Shown piece after piece: positions 35,362-46,600 of a stretch of DNA of 64,000 nucleotides. The DNA lies in the IMG/VR virus record IMGVR_UViG_3300022592_000001, positions 47,486-111,485 of that record. One strand, given 5' to 3'. A model generated the notes under the pieces. It made no database searches and was not told the DNA's origin. It saw only the letters and a program-made list of their open reading frames with translations. Positions within the stretch are counted from its first letter, which is position 1. Every line of letters starts with the position of its first letter. This DNA comes from a virus. Position numbers and translations under genes: made by a program.

Positions 35362-36719
35362 TGGCGCAAACAGATAATAACGTAGACACAATAGCAGCAA
35401 CGCAAACGGAATTTAAATCAGGTCCGTACTTAGCTAAAGTTGTTAGTCACCTTGATCCGACCTATATGGGAATGTTAGAAGTTCGATTACTTCGTGTAGT
35501 CGGTGGATCAGACGATGCTGGGCAACTGCATACAGTCAAATACATGAGTCCCTTCTATGGAGTAACTAGTGTTGACTTTGTTGCCGAAGACCCAGACGAC
35601 TATAATAACACACAAAAAAGTTATGGTTGGTGGGCAATACCTCCCGATGTAGGTACAACAGTTATGGTAATCTTTGTTGACAATAATCCTAAGATGGGTT
35701 ATTGGATAGGTTGTGTACCTGATGAAAATATGAATTTTATGGTTCCTGGTATTGCTGCTACAAAATTTTCAACTGATGGCAGCGGAAGAGTTCCGGTAGC
35801 TGAATACAACAAAGCCGTTACTTCTCAAGTTACTAATGCTACAAAAATTAAAAAACCTACGCATCCCCTTGCAGATGTACTAGAGGCACAGGGATTACTT
35901 AACGATGATATTCGAGGTATAACAACAAGTAGCGCACGTCGTGAAGTTCCAAGTGCAGTTTTTGGAATATCAACTCCTGGACCAGTTGACAAACGAAGTA
36001 ATGCTAAAAAAGGTAAAGTTGGTAAAGGCGATGAGAAAATTAACACATTTGTTAGCCGCCTAGGCGGAACAACATTTGTTATGGATGACGGCGACGATAA
36101 ATTTTTACGTAAAACTAAAGCCGGCGATGGTCCTCCGGAATACGCCGCAATTGAACAAGGCGAAGACGGTGGAGATCCTACAATTCCTCATAATGAATTG
36201 TTTAGAATTCGCACACGCACCGGGCATCAGATTTTATTACACAATAGCGAAGACTTAATTTATATTACTAATAGTCGAGGCACAGCTTGGATTGAAATGA
36301 CTAGTAATGGAAAGATAGACATATATTCTAAAGACAGCATTAGTGTTCACTCTGAAAATGATTTAAATTTCACTGCTGATAGAGATATTAATTTTACAGC
36401 ATTGGGTGATATGAACGTAAACATTGGCGGAGCTATTAAACTAAATCCTAACGGAAATTTAGAAGTTCTTGCTGCTAACACAAACATTGATGGCGGCGAA
36501 ATTCATTTAAATTCAGGAAAGGCAGTGCCTGCAAGCAAAACAAACAGAGTTCCACAAACTGAACCTTGGGCAGGGCATGAAAACTTAGATCCTGCTAGCT
36601 TTACTCCTGACGCTACTCAAGCATCAGATTCGCCTACTGAGCCAAGTCCGACAGCATTTAAACAATATACAACAGTAACTGATACATTTGAACAGGTTAA
36701 ACCTGCGGAGACACAATAA
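35361..36719 (+). CDS. gp5: Baseplate central spike protein (gp5-like, no lysozyme domain)
   Basis: A 452-residue spike protein. Residues ~18-135 are the OB-fold N-domain (GPYLAKVVSHLDPTYMGMLEVRL, WWAIPPDVGTTVMVIFVDN, GYWIGCVPDE). Residues ~225-390 are the beta-helical spike with repeats (HSENDLNFTADRDINFTALGDMNVNIGG). The T4 lysozyme domain between these parts is absent, as in cyanophage gp5. It would cap the hub and pierce the outer membrane. Start and stop overlap the neighbours as TAATG at both ends, so the hub genes are tightly coupled. Confidence 0.92.
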   Translation: MAQTDNNVDTIAATQTEFKSGPYLAKVVSHLDPTYMGMLEVRLLRVVGGSDDAGQLHTVKYMSPFYGVTSVDFVAEDPDDYNNTQKSYGWWAIPPDVGTTVMVIFVDNNPKMGYWIGCVPDENMNFMVPGIAATKFSTDGSGRVPVAEYNKAVTSQVTNATKIKKPTHPLADVLEAQGLLNDDIRGITTSSARREVPSAVFGISTPGPVDKRSNAKKGKVGKGDEKINTFVSRLGGTTFVMDDGDDKFLRKTKAGDGPPEYAAIEQGEDGGDPTIPHNELFRIRTRTGHQILLHNSEDLIYITNSRGTAWIEMTSNGKIDIYSKDSISVHSENDLNFTADRDINFTALGDMNVNIGGAIKLNPNGNLEVLAANTNIDGGEIHLNSGKAVPASKTNRVPQTEPWAGHENLDPASFTPDATQASDSPTEPSPTAFKQYTTVTDTFEQVKPAETQ

Positions 36720-37159
36720 TGACTTCTAATACAAACTTATACAATAAGATTGTTTTAAACCCTGCAATCAACGGAACTCCGCCTACACCAAAAATGTACA
36801 GGGGTTTTAGTACAATTAATTCTAAATCTGAAAATTTTAATTTGTACGATTTTTATCTAATACAACAAGATATATTAAATCATTTTAACACTCGTCAAGG
36901 TGAGCGTTTAATGAATCCAGAGTTTGGTTGTGTTATTTGGGACTTCTTGTATGAGCCACTAACTGCCGAAGTGCAAAATGCAATTATTGAAAATGTTAAT
37001 AGAATTATTAACTACGACCCTCGAGTTCAAGCAAATCAAGTTATGGTTACTAGTTATGAATCTGGAATCCAGCTTGAATGTGTGCTAACTTATCTTCCGT
37101 ACAATGTTAGTCAAGCCATGCAAGTGCGTTTTGATCAAGCAAACGGAATGTTATTATAA
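36719..37159 (+). CDS. gp25: Baseplate wedge protein gp25 (lysozyme-like fold family)
   Basis: A 146-residue protein of the gp25 / GPW family, which starts sheath assembly from the wedge. The family core is NLYDFYLIQQDILNHFNTRQGERLMNPEFGC, followed by LYEPLTAEVQNAI and the basic arginine-rich helix. Length agrees with T4 gp25 (132). It precedes the gp6 late promoter. Confidence 0.95.
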   Translation: MTSNTNLYNKIVLNPAINGTPPTPKMYRGFSTINSKSENFNLYDFYLIQQDILNHFNTRQGERLMNPEFGCVIWDFLYEPLTAEVQNAIIENVNRIINYDPRVQANQVMVTSYESGIQLECVLTYLPYNVSQAMQVRFDQANGMLL

Positions 37160-37180
37160 AATACGCACATAATTTTATTC

Positions 37181-37188
37181 GATAAATA
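37181..37188 (+). promoter_or_regulatory. T4-type late promoter GATAAATA for gp6
   Basis: A seven of eight match, 18 bases upstream of the gp6 ATG, with AGGA at 37197-37200. It separates gp6 and the giant gene from the upstream hub operon. Confidence 0.65.
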
Positions 37189-37206
37189 TCATTATTAGGA
37201 CAAATC

Positions 37207-40200
37207 ATGAGCGTAACAACTAGACAAAACAGACTATTAGTCGCAGAAGACTGGAAGAAAATTTATCAAAGTTTCCGAAATGCTGATTTTCAAAGCTATG
37301 ACTTTGAAAATTTACGCCGTTCTATGATTGACTATATTCGAGTTAATTTTCCAGAAGATTTTAACGATTATATCGAGTCTAGCGAATACCTTGCCCTTAT
37401 AGATTTGATAGCATTCTTGGGCCAAAGCATAGCTTTCCGTGTTGATTTAAATGCTCGTGAAAACTTTTTAGAGCTAGCAGAGCGCCGTGATAGTGTCCTA
37501 CGCCTTGCCCGATTAATTAGCTACAACGCTAAACGTACTACTGCTGGCAGCGGACTATTAAAGTTCAATACTATTAGCACTACTGAAAACGTTCTTGATA
37601 GCAACGGCAGAAATTTATCAAATCAAGTTATCGGATGGAATGATCCGTCTAACTCTAACTGGTACGATCAGTTCATTAAGGTAATGAACGCAAGTTTCCC
37701 GCAAATTCAACAGTTTGGAAATCCTGCAGATTCTGCAACAATTTACGGAATACCAACTTCTCAGTATACATTTAATAGCGCAACATCTGGCATTCCTGTT
37801 TTTAGTTTTACAAAAACAGTAGCCGGTCGCCCTATGAATTTTGAAATTGTTAGTACAACATTCAGCGGACAAACTTTTATATATGAAGACGCTCCAAAAG
37901 TAGGAAATCAGTTAAACTGTGTGTACAGAGATGACGGTAAAGGTGCAAGCAGTCCTGGCAACGGATTCTTTTTAAGATTTGTTCAAGGTACATTAAACAC
38001 TGGAACATTTACAGTTACACAACCTAGCAGCAATCAGTCAATTGACATTGATGCACAAAATATTAATAACGATGATGTTTGGTTATACAAGTTAGACACA
38101 AACGGCTTAGAGTCAGAAGAGTGGACCGCCGTATCAAACTTTGAATCAAATAACATCATTTATAACAGTGTTAATAAAAATATTAAAAATATTTTTGCAG
38201 TATTAACTCGCACCAATGATGCAGTTAGTTTACAATTTAGCGACGGCACATTTGGTAATCTTCCATTAGGAACTTTCCGAACATATTATCGTGTTAGTAA
38301 CGGGCTAGCATATACTATTAATACTTCTGATGTCAGAAATGTATCAATATCATTCCCTTATGTATCTGCAACTAACCAAGTTGAAACATTAACAGTTACT
38401 ATGAATTTAGCAACTAGTGTTTCCAATGCAACAGTTACTGAATCGAATGCTAGTATTAAGGCAAATGCACCTGCAACATTCTATACACAAAACAGAATGA
38501 TTACAGGCGAAGACTATAATATTAGTCCGTTGTCTGCAAACAATCTAGTATCTAAGATTAAATCTATTAATAGAACAAGCAGCGGGATTAGCCGTTACTT
38601 TGACTTAATTGATCCAACCGGCAAATACAGTTCTACAAATTTATTTGCTGATGACGGAGTAGTGTACTTAGAAAATTATTTAAATCAAACTAATTTTAGT
38701 TATACCGTTAAAACAGATATTGAAGGCATTGTTTATAACACTATATTTGATGTCCTAAAAAGAAAGAATCTAAGAAACTTTTACTATTCAAATTATATTA
38801 ATTTAATTTCTGAAAGTTTATTAAACATTGAATGGATCCGAGTAACAGACGATACAAATTCGTCAACTGGTTACATTAACGGTATTAGCAGTTCTACAGT
38901 TTATAAAGTAGGATCGTACACTAATACTGGTTTAAAATATATTACTTCTGGATCTTTAGTTAAATTTACTGCACCAACAGGGTATTACTTTGATACAGCA
39001 AAATCAAACGCACTAGTATTAGGTGATGCAACTCCTGCCGGAGCAGTGACTAGTATCTGGGCAGAAGTAGTTTCTGTAGTAAACGACGGAACTGGTGTTA
39101 GTAATACCGGTGTTACTGCTGTTGGCTTTGGAGCCATTACACTTAACACAGAAGTTCCAACAAGTGCAATCGTTTCGCAAGTTATTCCAAAGTGGAGAAC
39201 AGTTATTGATAGCACAGTCATTACAACAATGATTGATTTAATTTTTGCTAACAAGCCATTTGGATTAAGCTACAATGCATCAACTCAATCATGGCAAATT
39301 ATCTTTGAAGTAAATTTAGATTCGTCTAGTGATTTTAGTCTAACTAAACAAGGCGATAATAGCAATCAACAACAAGACTCAAGTTGGATGTTATTGTTTA
39401 CTACTGATAATATTTCTTACACTGTTACATCTAGAGAACAGCGTTATATATTTGAAAGCGATGCACAAATTAGATTTTACTTTGACTCTTCAAGAAAAAT
39501 TTATGATACTCGAACAGAAACAGTAGTTAAAGACGTCATCAACGTTTTAAGTATTAACACAAAACCAACAAGCAGCCTTGAGCCAATGGGCACATCACCA
39601 TTTACTGTGGATCAAAAATGGGATATTATTAGCGAGTATGTTGGACTAGACGGATATGTTGATACTAAAAAATTAGTTGTATCTTTTGCAGATACTGACG
39701 ATGACGGCGTAGTTGATAACCCAGAAGTGTTTTTAAACATTGTTCAACCTTCTTACCTGCCAACAACAAAATACATTATTCAACAAAAATATTTAATAAC
39801 AACCGGACAAGAAGATTACAAGTATGTTTCAAATGATCCAGTAACTGGACCAGTTATTATTAAAGATAGAAAAGAAAATGTAACGTATCTTGAAAAAACT
39901 GACGGGCAATATTTTTATTTTACAACTACTGGTGTTGTAATGCAGTACGCCGCATCGACCGGCGTGTTCTCTGCAACGCTTGATTATAAAGTATACCAAG
40001 GAAGAAGTGGATTAAAATTCCAGTATATACACAGTGCTGATTATAATTCAAGAATTGATTCTGGCGCAAGCAATATTATTGATGTTTATGTTTTAACTAA
40101 ACAATATGACACTATGTTTAGACAATGGATTGCTGGTTCCATAACTACAGAACCTTTACCTCCGGGTACTGATGAGTTATATGACATGTTGTCTCCTAAT

Positions 40201-40695
40201 TTAAATTTAATAAAATCAGTGAGCGACGAAATCATTTATCATCCAGTTAAGTACAAATTATTATTTGGTGACTCAGCAACACCTGAGTTACAAGCAACAT
40301 TTAAAGTAGTTAAAAATAGCAGTCAAGTAGTATCAGATAACGATATTAAGGCACGAGTTATTAGTGCAATTAACCAGTTCTTTTCCTTAAACAACTGGGA
40401 TTTTGGCGATACATTTTATTTTACTGAATTATCTACATATGTTGTCACACAACTAAGTCCAGACATTTCTAGTTTTGTTATTGTACCAAAGCAAAATGGA
40501 TTAAGTTTTGGTAGCTTATTTGAAATTAAATCTGGAAGCGATGAGCTTTTTATTAGCAGCGCAACAGTTAATGATGTAGAAATCATTTCTGGAATTACTG
40601 CAAGTGGAATTAAAGCAATTGCAGGTACAACAGTGACATCTAATATTTCATCACAACAAACAATTACAAGTTCGAATTACGGGAGTAGCAATTAA
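37207..40695 (+). CDS. gp6: Baseplate wedge protein gp6 (GpJ-like)
   Basis: An 1162-residue wedge protein that forms the ring of the baseplate. The strongly conserved N-terminus includes SYDFENLRRSMIDYIRVNFPEDFNDYIESSEYLALIDLIAFLGQSIAFRVDLNARENFLELAERR, followed by LARLISYNAKRT, as in cyanophage gp6. The middle and C-terminal parts are beta-rich, with a GpJ-type region near residues ~1020-1130 (ISAINQFFSLNNWDFGDTFYFTEL). Longer than T4 gp6 (660). TAATG links it to the giant gene. Confidence 0.93.
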   Translation: MSVTTRQNRLLVAEDWKKIYQSFRNADFQSYDFENLRRSMIDYIRVNFPEDFNDYIESSEYLALIDLIAFLGQSIAFRVDLNARENFLELAERRDSVLRLARLISYNAKRTTAGSGLLKFNTISTTENVLDSNGRNLSNQVIGWNDPSNSNWYDQFIKVMNASFPQIQQFGNPADSATIYGIPTSQYTFNSATSGIPVFSFTKTVAGRPMNFEIVSTTFSGQTFIYEDAPKVGNQLNCVYRDDGKGASSPGNGFFLRFVQGTLNTGTFTVTQPSSNQSIDIDAQNINNDDVWLYKLDTNGLESEEWTAVSNFESNNIIYNSVNKNIKNIFAVLTRTNDAVSLQFSDGTFGNLPLGTFRTYYRVSNGLAYTINTSDVRNVSISFPYVSATNQVETLTVTMNLATSVSNATVTESNASIKANAPATFYTQNRMITGEDYNISPLSANNLVSKIKSINRTSSGISRYFDLIDPTGKYSSTNLFADDGVVYLENYLNQTNFSYTVKTDIEGIVYNTIFDVLKRKNLRNFYYSNYINLISESLLNIEWIRVTDDTNSSTGYINGISSSTVYKVGSYTNTGLKYITSGSLVKFTAPTGYYFDTAKSNALVLGDATPAGAVTSIWAEVVSVVNDGTGVSNTGVTAVGFGAITLNTEVPTSAIVSQVIPKWRTVIDSTVITTMIDLIFANKPFGLSYNASTQSWQIIFEVNLDSSSDFSLTKQGDNSNQQQDSSWMLLFTTDNISYTVTSREQRYIFESDAQIRFYFDSSRKIYDTRTETVVKDVINVLSINTKPTSSLEPMGTSPFTVDQKWDIISEYVGLDGYVDTKKLVVSFADTDDDGVVDNPEVFLNIVQPSYLPTTKYIIQQKYLITTGQEDYKYVSNDPVTGPVIIKDRKENVTYLEKTDGQYFYFTTTGVVMQYAASTGVFSATLDYKVYQGRSGLKFQYIHSADYNSRIDSGASNIIDVYVLTKQYDTMFRQWIAGSITTEPLPPGTDELYDMLSPNLNLIKSVSDEIIYHPVKYKLLFGDSATPELQATFKVVKNSSQVVSDNDIKARVISAINQFFSLNNWDFGDTFYFTELSTYVVTQLSPDISSFVIVPKQNGLSFGSLFEIKSGSDELFISSATVNDVEIISGITASGIKAIAGTTVTSNISSQQTITSSNYGSSN

Positions 40696-43600
40696 TGGCT
40701 GACAACACCAACCCAAATCCAAACCGCGGCAAAAGCTATGAGTTTTTAACGAAGTTTTTTCAATCAGATGCTAATAAGAAACTCTTACAAGCTACGATTG
40801 ATCAACTAGTTCAGCCTGGGACTGTCAATAAGGTTAACGGATACATTGGTAGACAAAATGCAAAAGCAACATCTGGGAATGATGTATTCCTTAATGCACC
40901 AAGTGCGCAAAGACAAAATTATCAACTAGAACCCGGATTAACTGTACAAGATGCACTGGGTAATACTACATTTTTTAAAGATTATCAAGATTATATCAAT
41001 CAGCTAAATGTATTCGGAACTGATGTTACAAATCATCCTCGTATAAACAAACAAGAGATGTACAGTTGGAACCCGCACATTGATTGGGACAAGTTTAGCA
41101 ACTTCCAAAACTACTATTGGTTGCCTTACGGCCCAGATCCTATCACAATCTTTGGACAGCAAGAAGGGATTATAAGTGAGTATACAGTTTCAATTGAAGC
41201 CGAGGGCGACAACAATGTATATCTATTTGCTCCTAGCGATCTTACAAGAAACCCTACTCTTAAATTAGTAAGAGGGCAAACATACAAATTTAAAATTAGT
41301 AGCCCTGGAAACCCTTTTAGCATTAAGACTCGTAGAACACCTTATGCACAGGACCTTTATGATACTCCTGATATTGATCAACAAGGTGTTGAAGACGGAA
41401 CTATAACGTTTACAGTGCCATACAGTTGTCCTGATGTATTATTTTACATGAGTGAAACTGATAGTGACTTAGGTGGACTATTTGAAATTGTTTCGATTAA
41501 CGATAATACAGAAATTAATGTTGAACAAGATGTATTAGGTAAGGTTAATTTTACATTGCCTGATGGAACAGCATTGAGCAATGGTATGAAAGTTCGATTT
41601 ATCGGCAATGTAATACCTGAAAGCTATGCATCAGGTTTCTATTATGTTGAAGGTGTTGGCAGATCTATTCGATTGATACCCGAATCTATCCTTGAAATTG
41701 TTAGTCAGTATACAGTAAACGAAAATATTCAATTTGATTCTACACCATTTGATACTATGCCTTGGGAAGATGCAACTTCGTTTGCTGGTACACGTGATTA
41801 CATTGTAGTTAACAGAGCAAGTAAAGATCATAACCCGTGGAGCAGAATTAATCGTTGGTTCCACAAAGATGTTATTGAAGCTAGTGCAAAATATAATGGA
41901 CAAGTGCCATCTATTAATCAAAGTTTTAGAGCCGTTAGACCAATTATTGAATTTGAAGCAGACATTAAATTATTCAACTTTGGAACTATGGCAGTTCCAG
42001 ATGTTGACTTAATTGATACTTACACAACTGATGTATTTTCAACAATCGAAGGAAGTCTCGGTTATAATGTAGACGGTATTCAGTTAAATCAAAATCAGCG
42101 TGTGTTGTTTACTGCTGACACTGACAGACTTGTTAAGAATAAAATTTATCGAGTTACATTTGTAACAATACAAGGACGTCGTCAGATTCATCTTGAATTA
42201 GAAACTGAGCCAGTTGATGGCAATGTTGTGCTTGTTAAACAAGGTGTTAAAGCGCAAGGATCTATGTATTGGTACGATGGTACAACGTGGAATGTTGGGC
42301 AGCAAAAAACAACTCTTAATCAGACTCCTTACTTTGACATGTTTGACGAAAGTGGATACAGTTTTGGTAACACTGATATCTATAATGGTTCAACATTTAA
42401 AGGAACAACATTATTTTCTTATAAAGTGGGAACTGGTACAGTTGATAACAATTTAGGATTTGCTTTAAGTTACAAAAATATTAATAATATCGGCGATATT
42501 GTTTTTAATTTTAATATTTTAAGTGATTCATTCCAGTATAAAGATATTGCCTCAGTTAAAACTCTAACAACTGATGTTGGATTTTTAAAGAAAACAAATA
42601 CTGACAATTCTATAACATATGTTAATGGTTGGGAAATTTGCAAAACTGAAACTACTCAACCTGCAATTAGAATATATAAAAATTCAAATAAAGTTAATAA
42701 CTTTGATCTTGATATTTTTGATAACATTGACAATTTAGATGATTTAGTTGTAAGAATTTATGTTAACGGTATACGCCTTGACCCGTCAAAGTGGAACTTA
42801 GTTAACGGAGTTATTTTTAAACGTGTTATCTTAGCTTCTGATATTTCTGCAACAGACGTTTTAACTATTAAAGCATTTGCAAGCCAGCCTATTAATGGCA
42901 ATGGATACTACGAAATCCCTGTTAATTTACAAAACAATCCGTTAAATGAGTCTATTACTTCTTTTACTTTAGGTGAAGTAAACGATCACGTTAATTCTAT
43001 TGTAGAAAATTTAATTAACTTTGTTGGAGCCTTTCCGGGCGCAAGTAACTTACGTGATTTAGGAAGTGTAACACCCTACGGCACAAAATTTGTACAGCAT
43101 AGCGGCCCTGCAAGTTTAAGTTTATATCATATTACTAGCGAAAACAATAATATTATTCGATCTATCGAATATGCTCGAGAGCAGTATGGAAAGTTTAAAA
43201 GAAACTTTATTAACATTGCAGAAAAATTAGGTGTTGATACTGACACAGTATCTCACGTAGATTTAATTTTAGAAAAAATTAACAAGGACACTCCTAATTC
43301 TGCTCCGTTTTATTTTAGTGATATGGTGCCATACGGTGCAAAAGTTATTACACCTCTTACTGTAGTAGATTATAGAATTAAAACATATCCATTGACAAAT
43401 TATTTTAGCCTTGACACATTGTCTACTAAAGCAGTTGGTGTATATTTAAATAATGTTCAGTTATTAGCTAACAGACAATATACATTTGATGCTCAGGGGT
43501 TTATTGTAATTGACAATAGTGTTGATTTAACAAACGGTGATACTGTAACTATTGTTGAATACGATAACACTAATGGCTGTTTTGTTCCCGAGACACCTAC

Positions 43601-46600
43601 AAAGTTAGGTATCTGGCCAAAGTATGAGCCTAAGATTTATACTGACACAACATTGCTAACACCTAGAGTGATGATACAGGGACATGACGGTAGTCAGACT
43701 CTTGCATACGGTGATTACCGCGATGATTTAATTCTAGAATTAGAAAAACGAATCTATAATAACATTAAAATAAAGTATAATCCTGATATTTTTGATGTAG
43801 ATACTGTTGTTCCTCTTTATAACAGAGAATCAGATTATTCTTTAGATGAATTCAACACAGCATTAGCTCCAAACTTTTACAAGTGGTTAACACTAGTTGA
43901 TAAAGATTTTACAAAGCCACTTAGCTATGATAGAAATAATCCTTTAACATTTAATTATAGGGGACACTCTGCTCCTGACGGCCGTGAAACTCCTGGATAT
44001 TGGAGAGGTGTATATCGCTGGTTATTAGGAACAGATCGTCCTAATCTATGTCCTTGGGAAATGTTAGGATTTAGCGAAGAGCCATCTTGGTGGACACAGG
44101 TATACGGTCCTGCACCTTATACAAAAGATAATAAACCATTGTGGAATGATTTAGCAACCGGTACTGTTAGAGAACCGGGTGTCCCGCCAGTTGTGTTACC
44201 TCAGTATGTAAGATCATATTTAGAAAATTATTGTCCAGTTGACGAAGATGGAAACATTGCAAGTCCGTTAATTTCTGGATTGTCACAAGGTATTACCACA
44301 ACATCTACAGCAGGAGATTTTGTATTTGGTGATGTAAGCCCGGTCGAAGCAGCATGGAGACGTAGCAGCTACTATCCATTCAGCGTACTAATTACATCAA
44401 TGCTTCTACAACCTGCAAAAACATTTGGCTTAGTTTTAGACAGATCTCGTATTGTCAGAAATATTGCTGGACAATTAATTTATAAAGATACTAATTTAAG
44501 AATTACACCTAAAGACATTATTCTTCCAAGCATTTATTCAAGCACTTCATTTGTACAAACTGCTGGAATTATAAATTATGTTGTTGATTATATTTTAAGT
44601 GACAATTTAAAATCATATAACGCATACGTTAACGATTTACAAAATATAACAGCAAAGTTAAGCTATCGTGTTGGCGCATTTACAAGTAAAGAAAAGTTTA
44701 ATCTTTTATTAGATAGTAAAACACCTTTAAGTCAGGGTAGTGTATTTGTACCTCAAGAAGATTACAATATTATTCTTAACAGTTCTAGCCCTATTAAAAA
44801 GATTAGTTATAGTGCAGTTATTATTACAAAATTTAGTGACGGTTATGACATTAAGGGCTATAGTCTAACCGAGCCATATTTTAAATATTACGCTTGGACA
44901 CAGTCTGGTATTACTATTAACGTTGGTGGTATCTCAGAAAGTTATTCAACATGGACTGCTGGTGTACAATATGCTGTTGGAAAAATTGTTCAATACAACA
45001 AGAGATTTTACAGATCTAAAGTCTTGCATACAACTACCTCACAGTTTGATCCAACTAACTATCAATTGTTAGATTCGTTGCCTATCATTGGAGGCAAGAA
45101 TGCAATTTTAAGAAAAACTTGGAATAGAGAACCAATCATTGTTCCTTATGGAACTAAATTTAGTTCAGTGCAAGAAGTAGTTGATTTCTTACAAGGATAC
45201 GGAGAGTATTTAAAGGATCAAGGATTTATTTTTGATGAATTTAACACTACTTTAAACACTATAACAAATTGGGAAACTAGTGCTAAAGAGTTTTTATTCT
45301 GGACTACACAAAACTGGAGCACAGGCGAAGACAAATGGAAAGAGTGGAATCCGTCACAACAAATTAAATTTAATGAGATTGTACGATACAACGGTGACTA
45401 TTATCGTGCAGTACGAAATATCGAAGCTACTGATATTTTCGATGAGGTAGACTACGATAAATTAGATGGTTTAAGCACCGTTGGCAGCTCGGTTATTTCT
45501 TTAAGCCCAAGCGCAACAAAGATTACATTTTCAACACCGTTAAGTGTAGTTGACGATATTTCAAACGCATTTAACAGTTACGAAATTTTTAAAGTTGACG
45601 GTTCTCCGTTGCAGCCACACTTTTTAAATTCGTATAGAGAAGACAACGCAGTAAGCTATTCTCCGAGAGATTCAAACGGGATCTTTGGTGCAAGTTTTTA
45701 TCTAATACAGCAAGAGCAAGTTGTAATTATTAACAATACAACTATGTTTAACGACGTAATTTATAGTCCTGCTAGCGGATATCGACAAGAGCGTATCAAA
45801 GTTGCTGGATACATAAGCACCAACTGGTACGGTGGTTTTGATGTGCCTGGATTTATATTTGATAGAGCAGTTGTTCAAGAGTGGCAAGCATGGCAAGATT
45901 ATGCATTGGGCGATATTGTCAAGTACAAAGAGTTTTATTACAGTGCTCAGTCGTTTGTTGCAGGAACAGAAACGTTTAACCCAACTGATTGGGTTAAAGA
46001 TATCAACCCACCAACACAAGAATTGTTACCAAACTGGACATACAAAGCCGGGCAGTTTATGGACTTTTATAGTCTAGATAGTGATAACTTTGATTCGTCA
46101 CAGCAACAACTAGCTCAACATTTAGTCGGATATCAAAAGCGTCAATATCTTGATAACATTATTAAAGATGATGTTAGTGAATTTAAATTCTATCAAGGTA
46201 TGATTGCTGAAAAGGGTACACAAAATGTTCTCAACAAATTATTTGATGTATTAAGCTCTGCTAATCAAGATAGTTTATCATTCTACGAAGAATGGGCATT
46301 GCGTCTTGGTCAGTACGGTTCAAATGCAGCATATGAAAACATTGAATTTATTTTAAGTGAAGAATTGTTTAAGTCAAATCCTCAAGGAGTTGAACTAGTT
46401 AATTCAGTAAACACATCTCTAGTTGATTTTATTATTCGTCAAACACCAAATGATGTATACTTAAAACCTTTAGGTTATAACAATGCACCTTGGCCTTTAA
46501 TCAAGAATTTTAAACCTTATCTTCGCACTCCGGGTTATGTAAGAACAGAAGATGTTACAGTTACTCTTGCAAATCTAAGCGATATATTAAATCAAGATAT

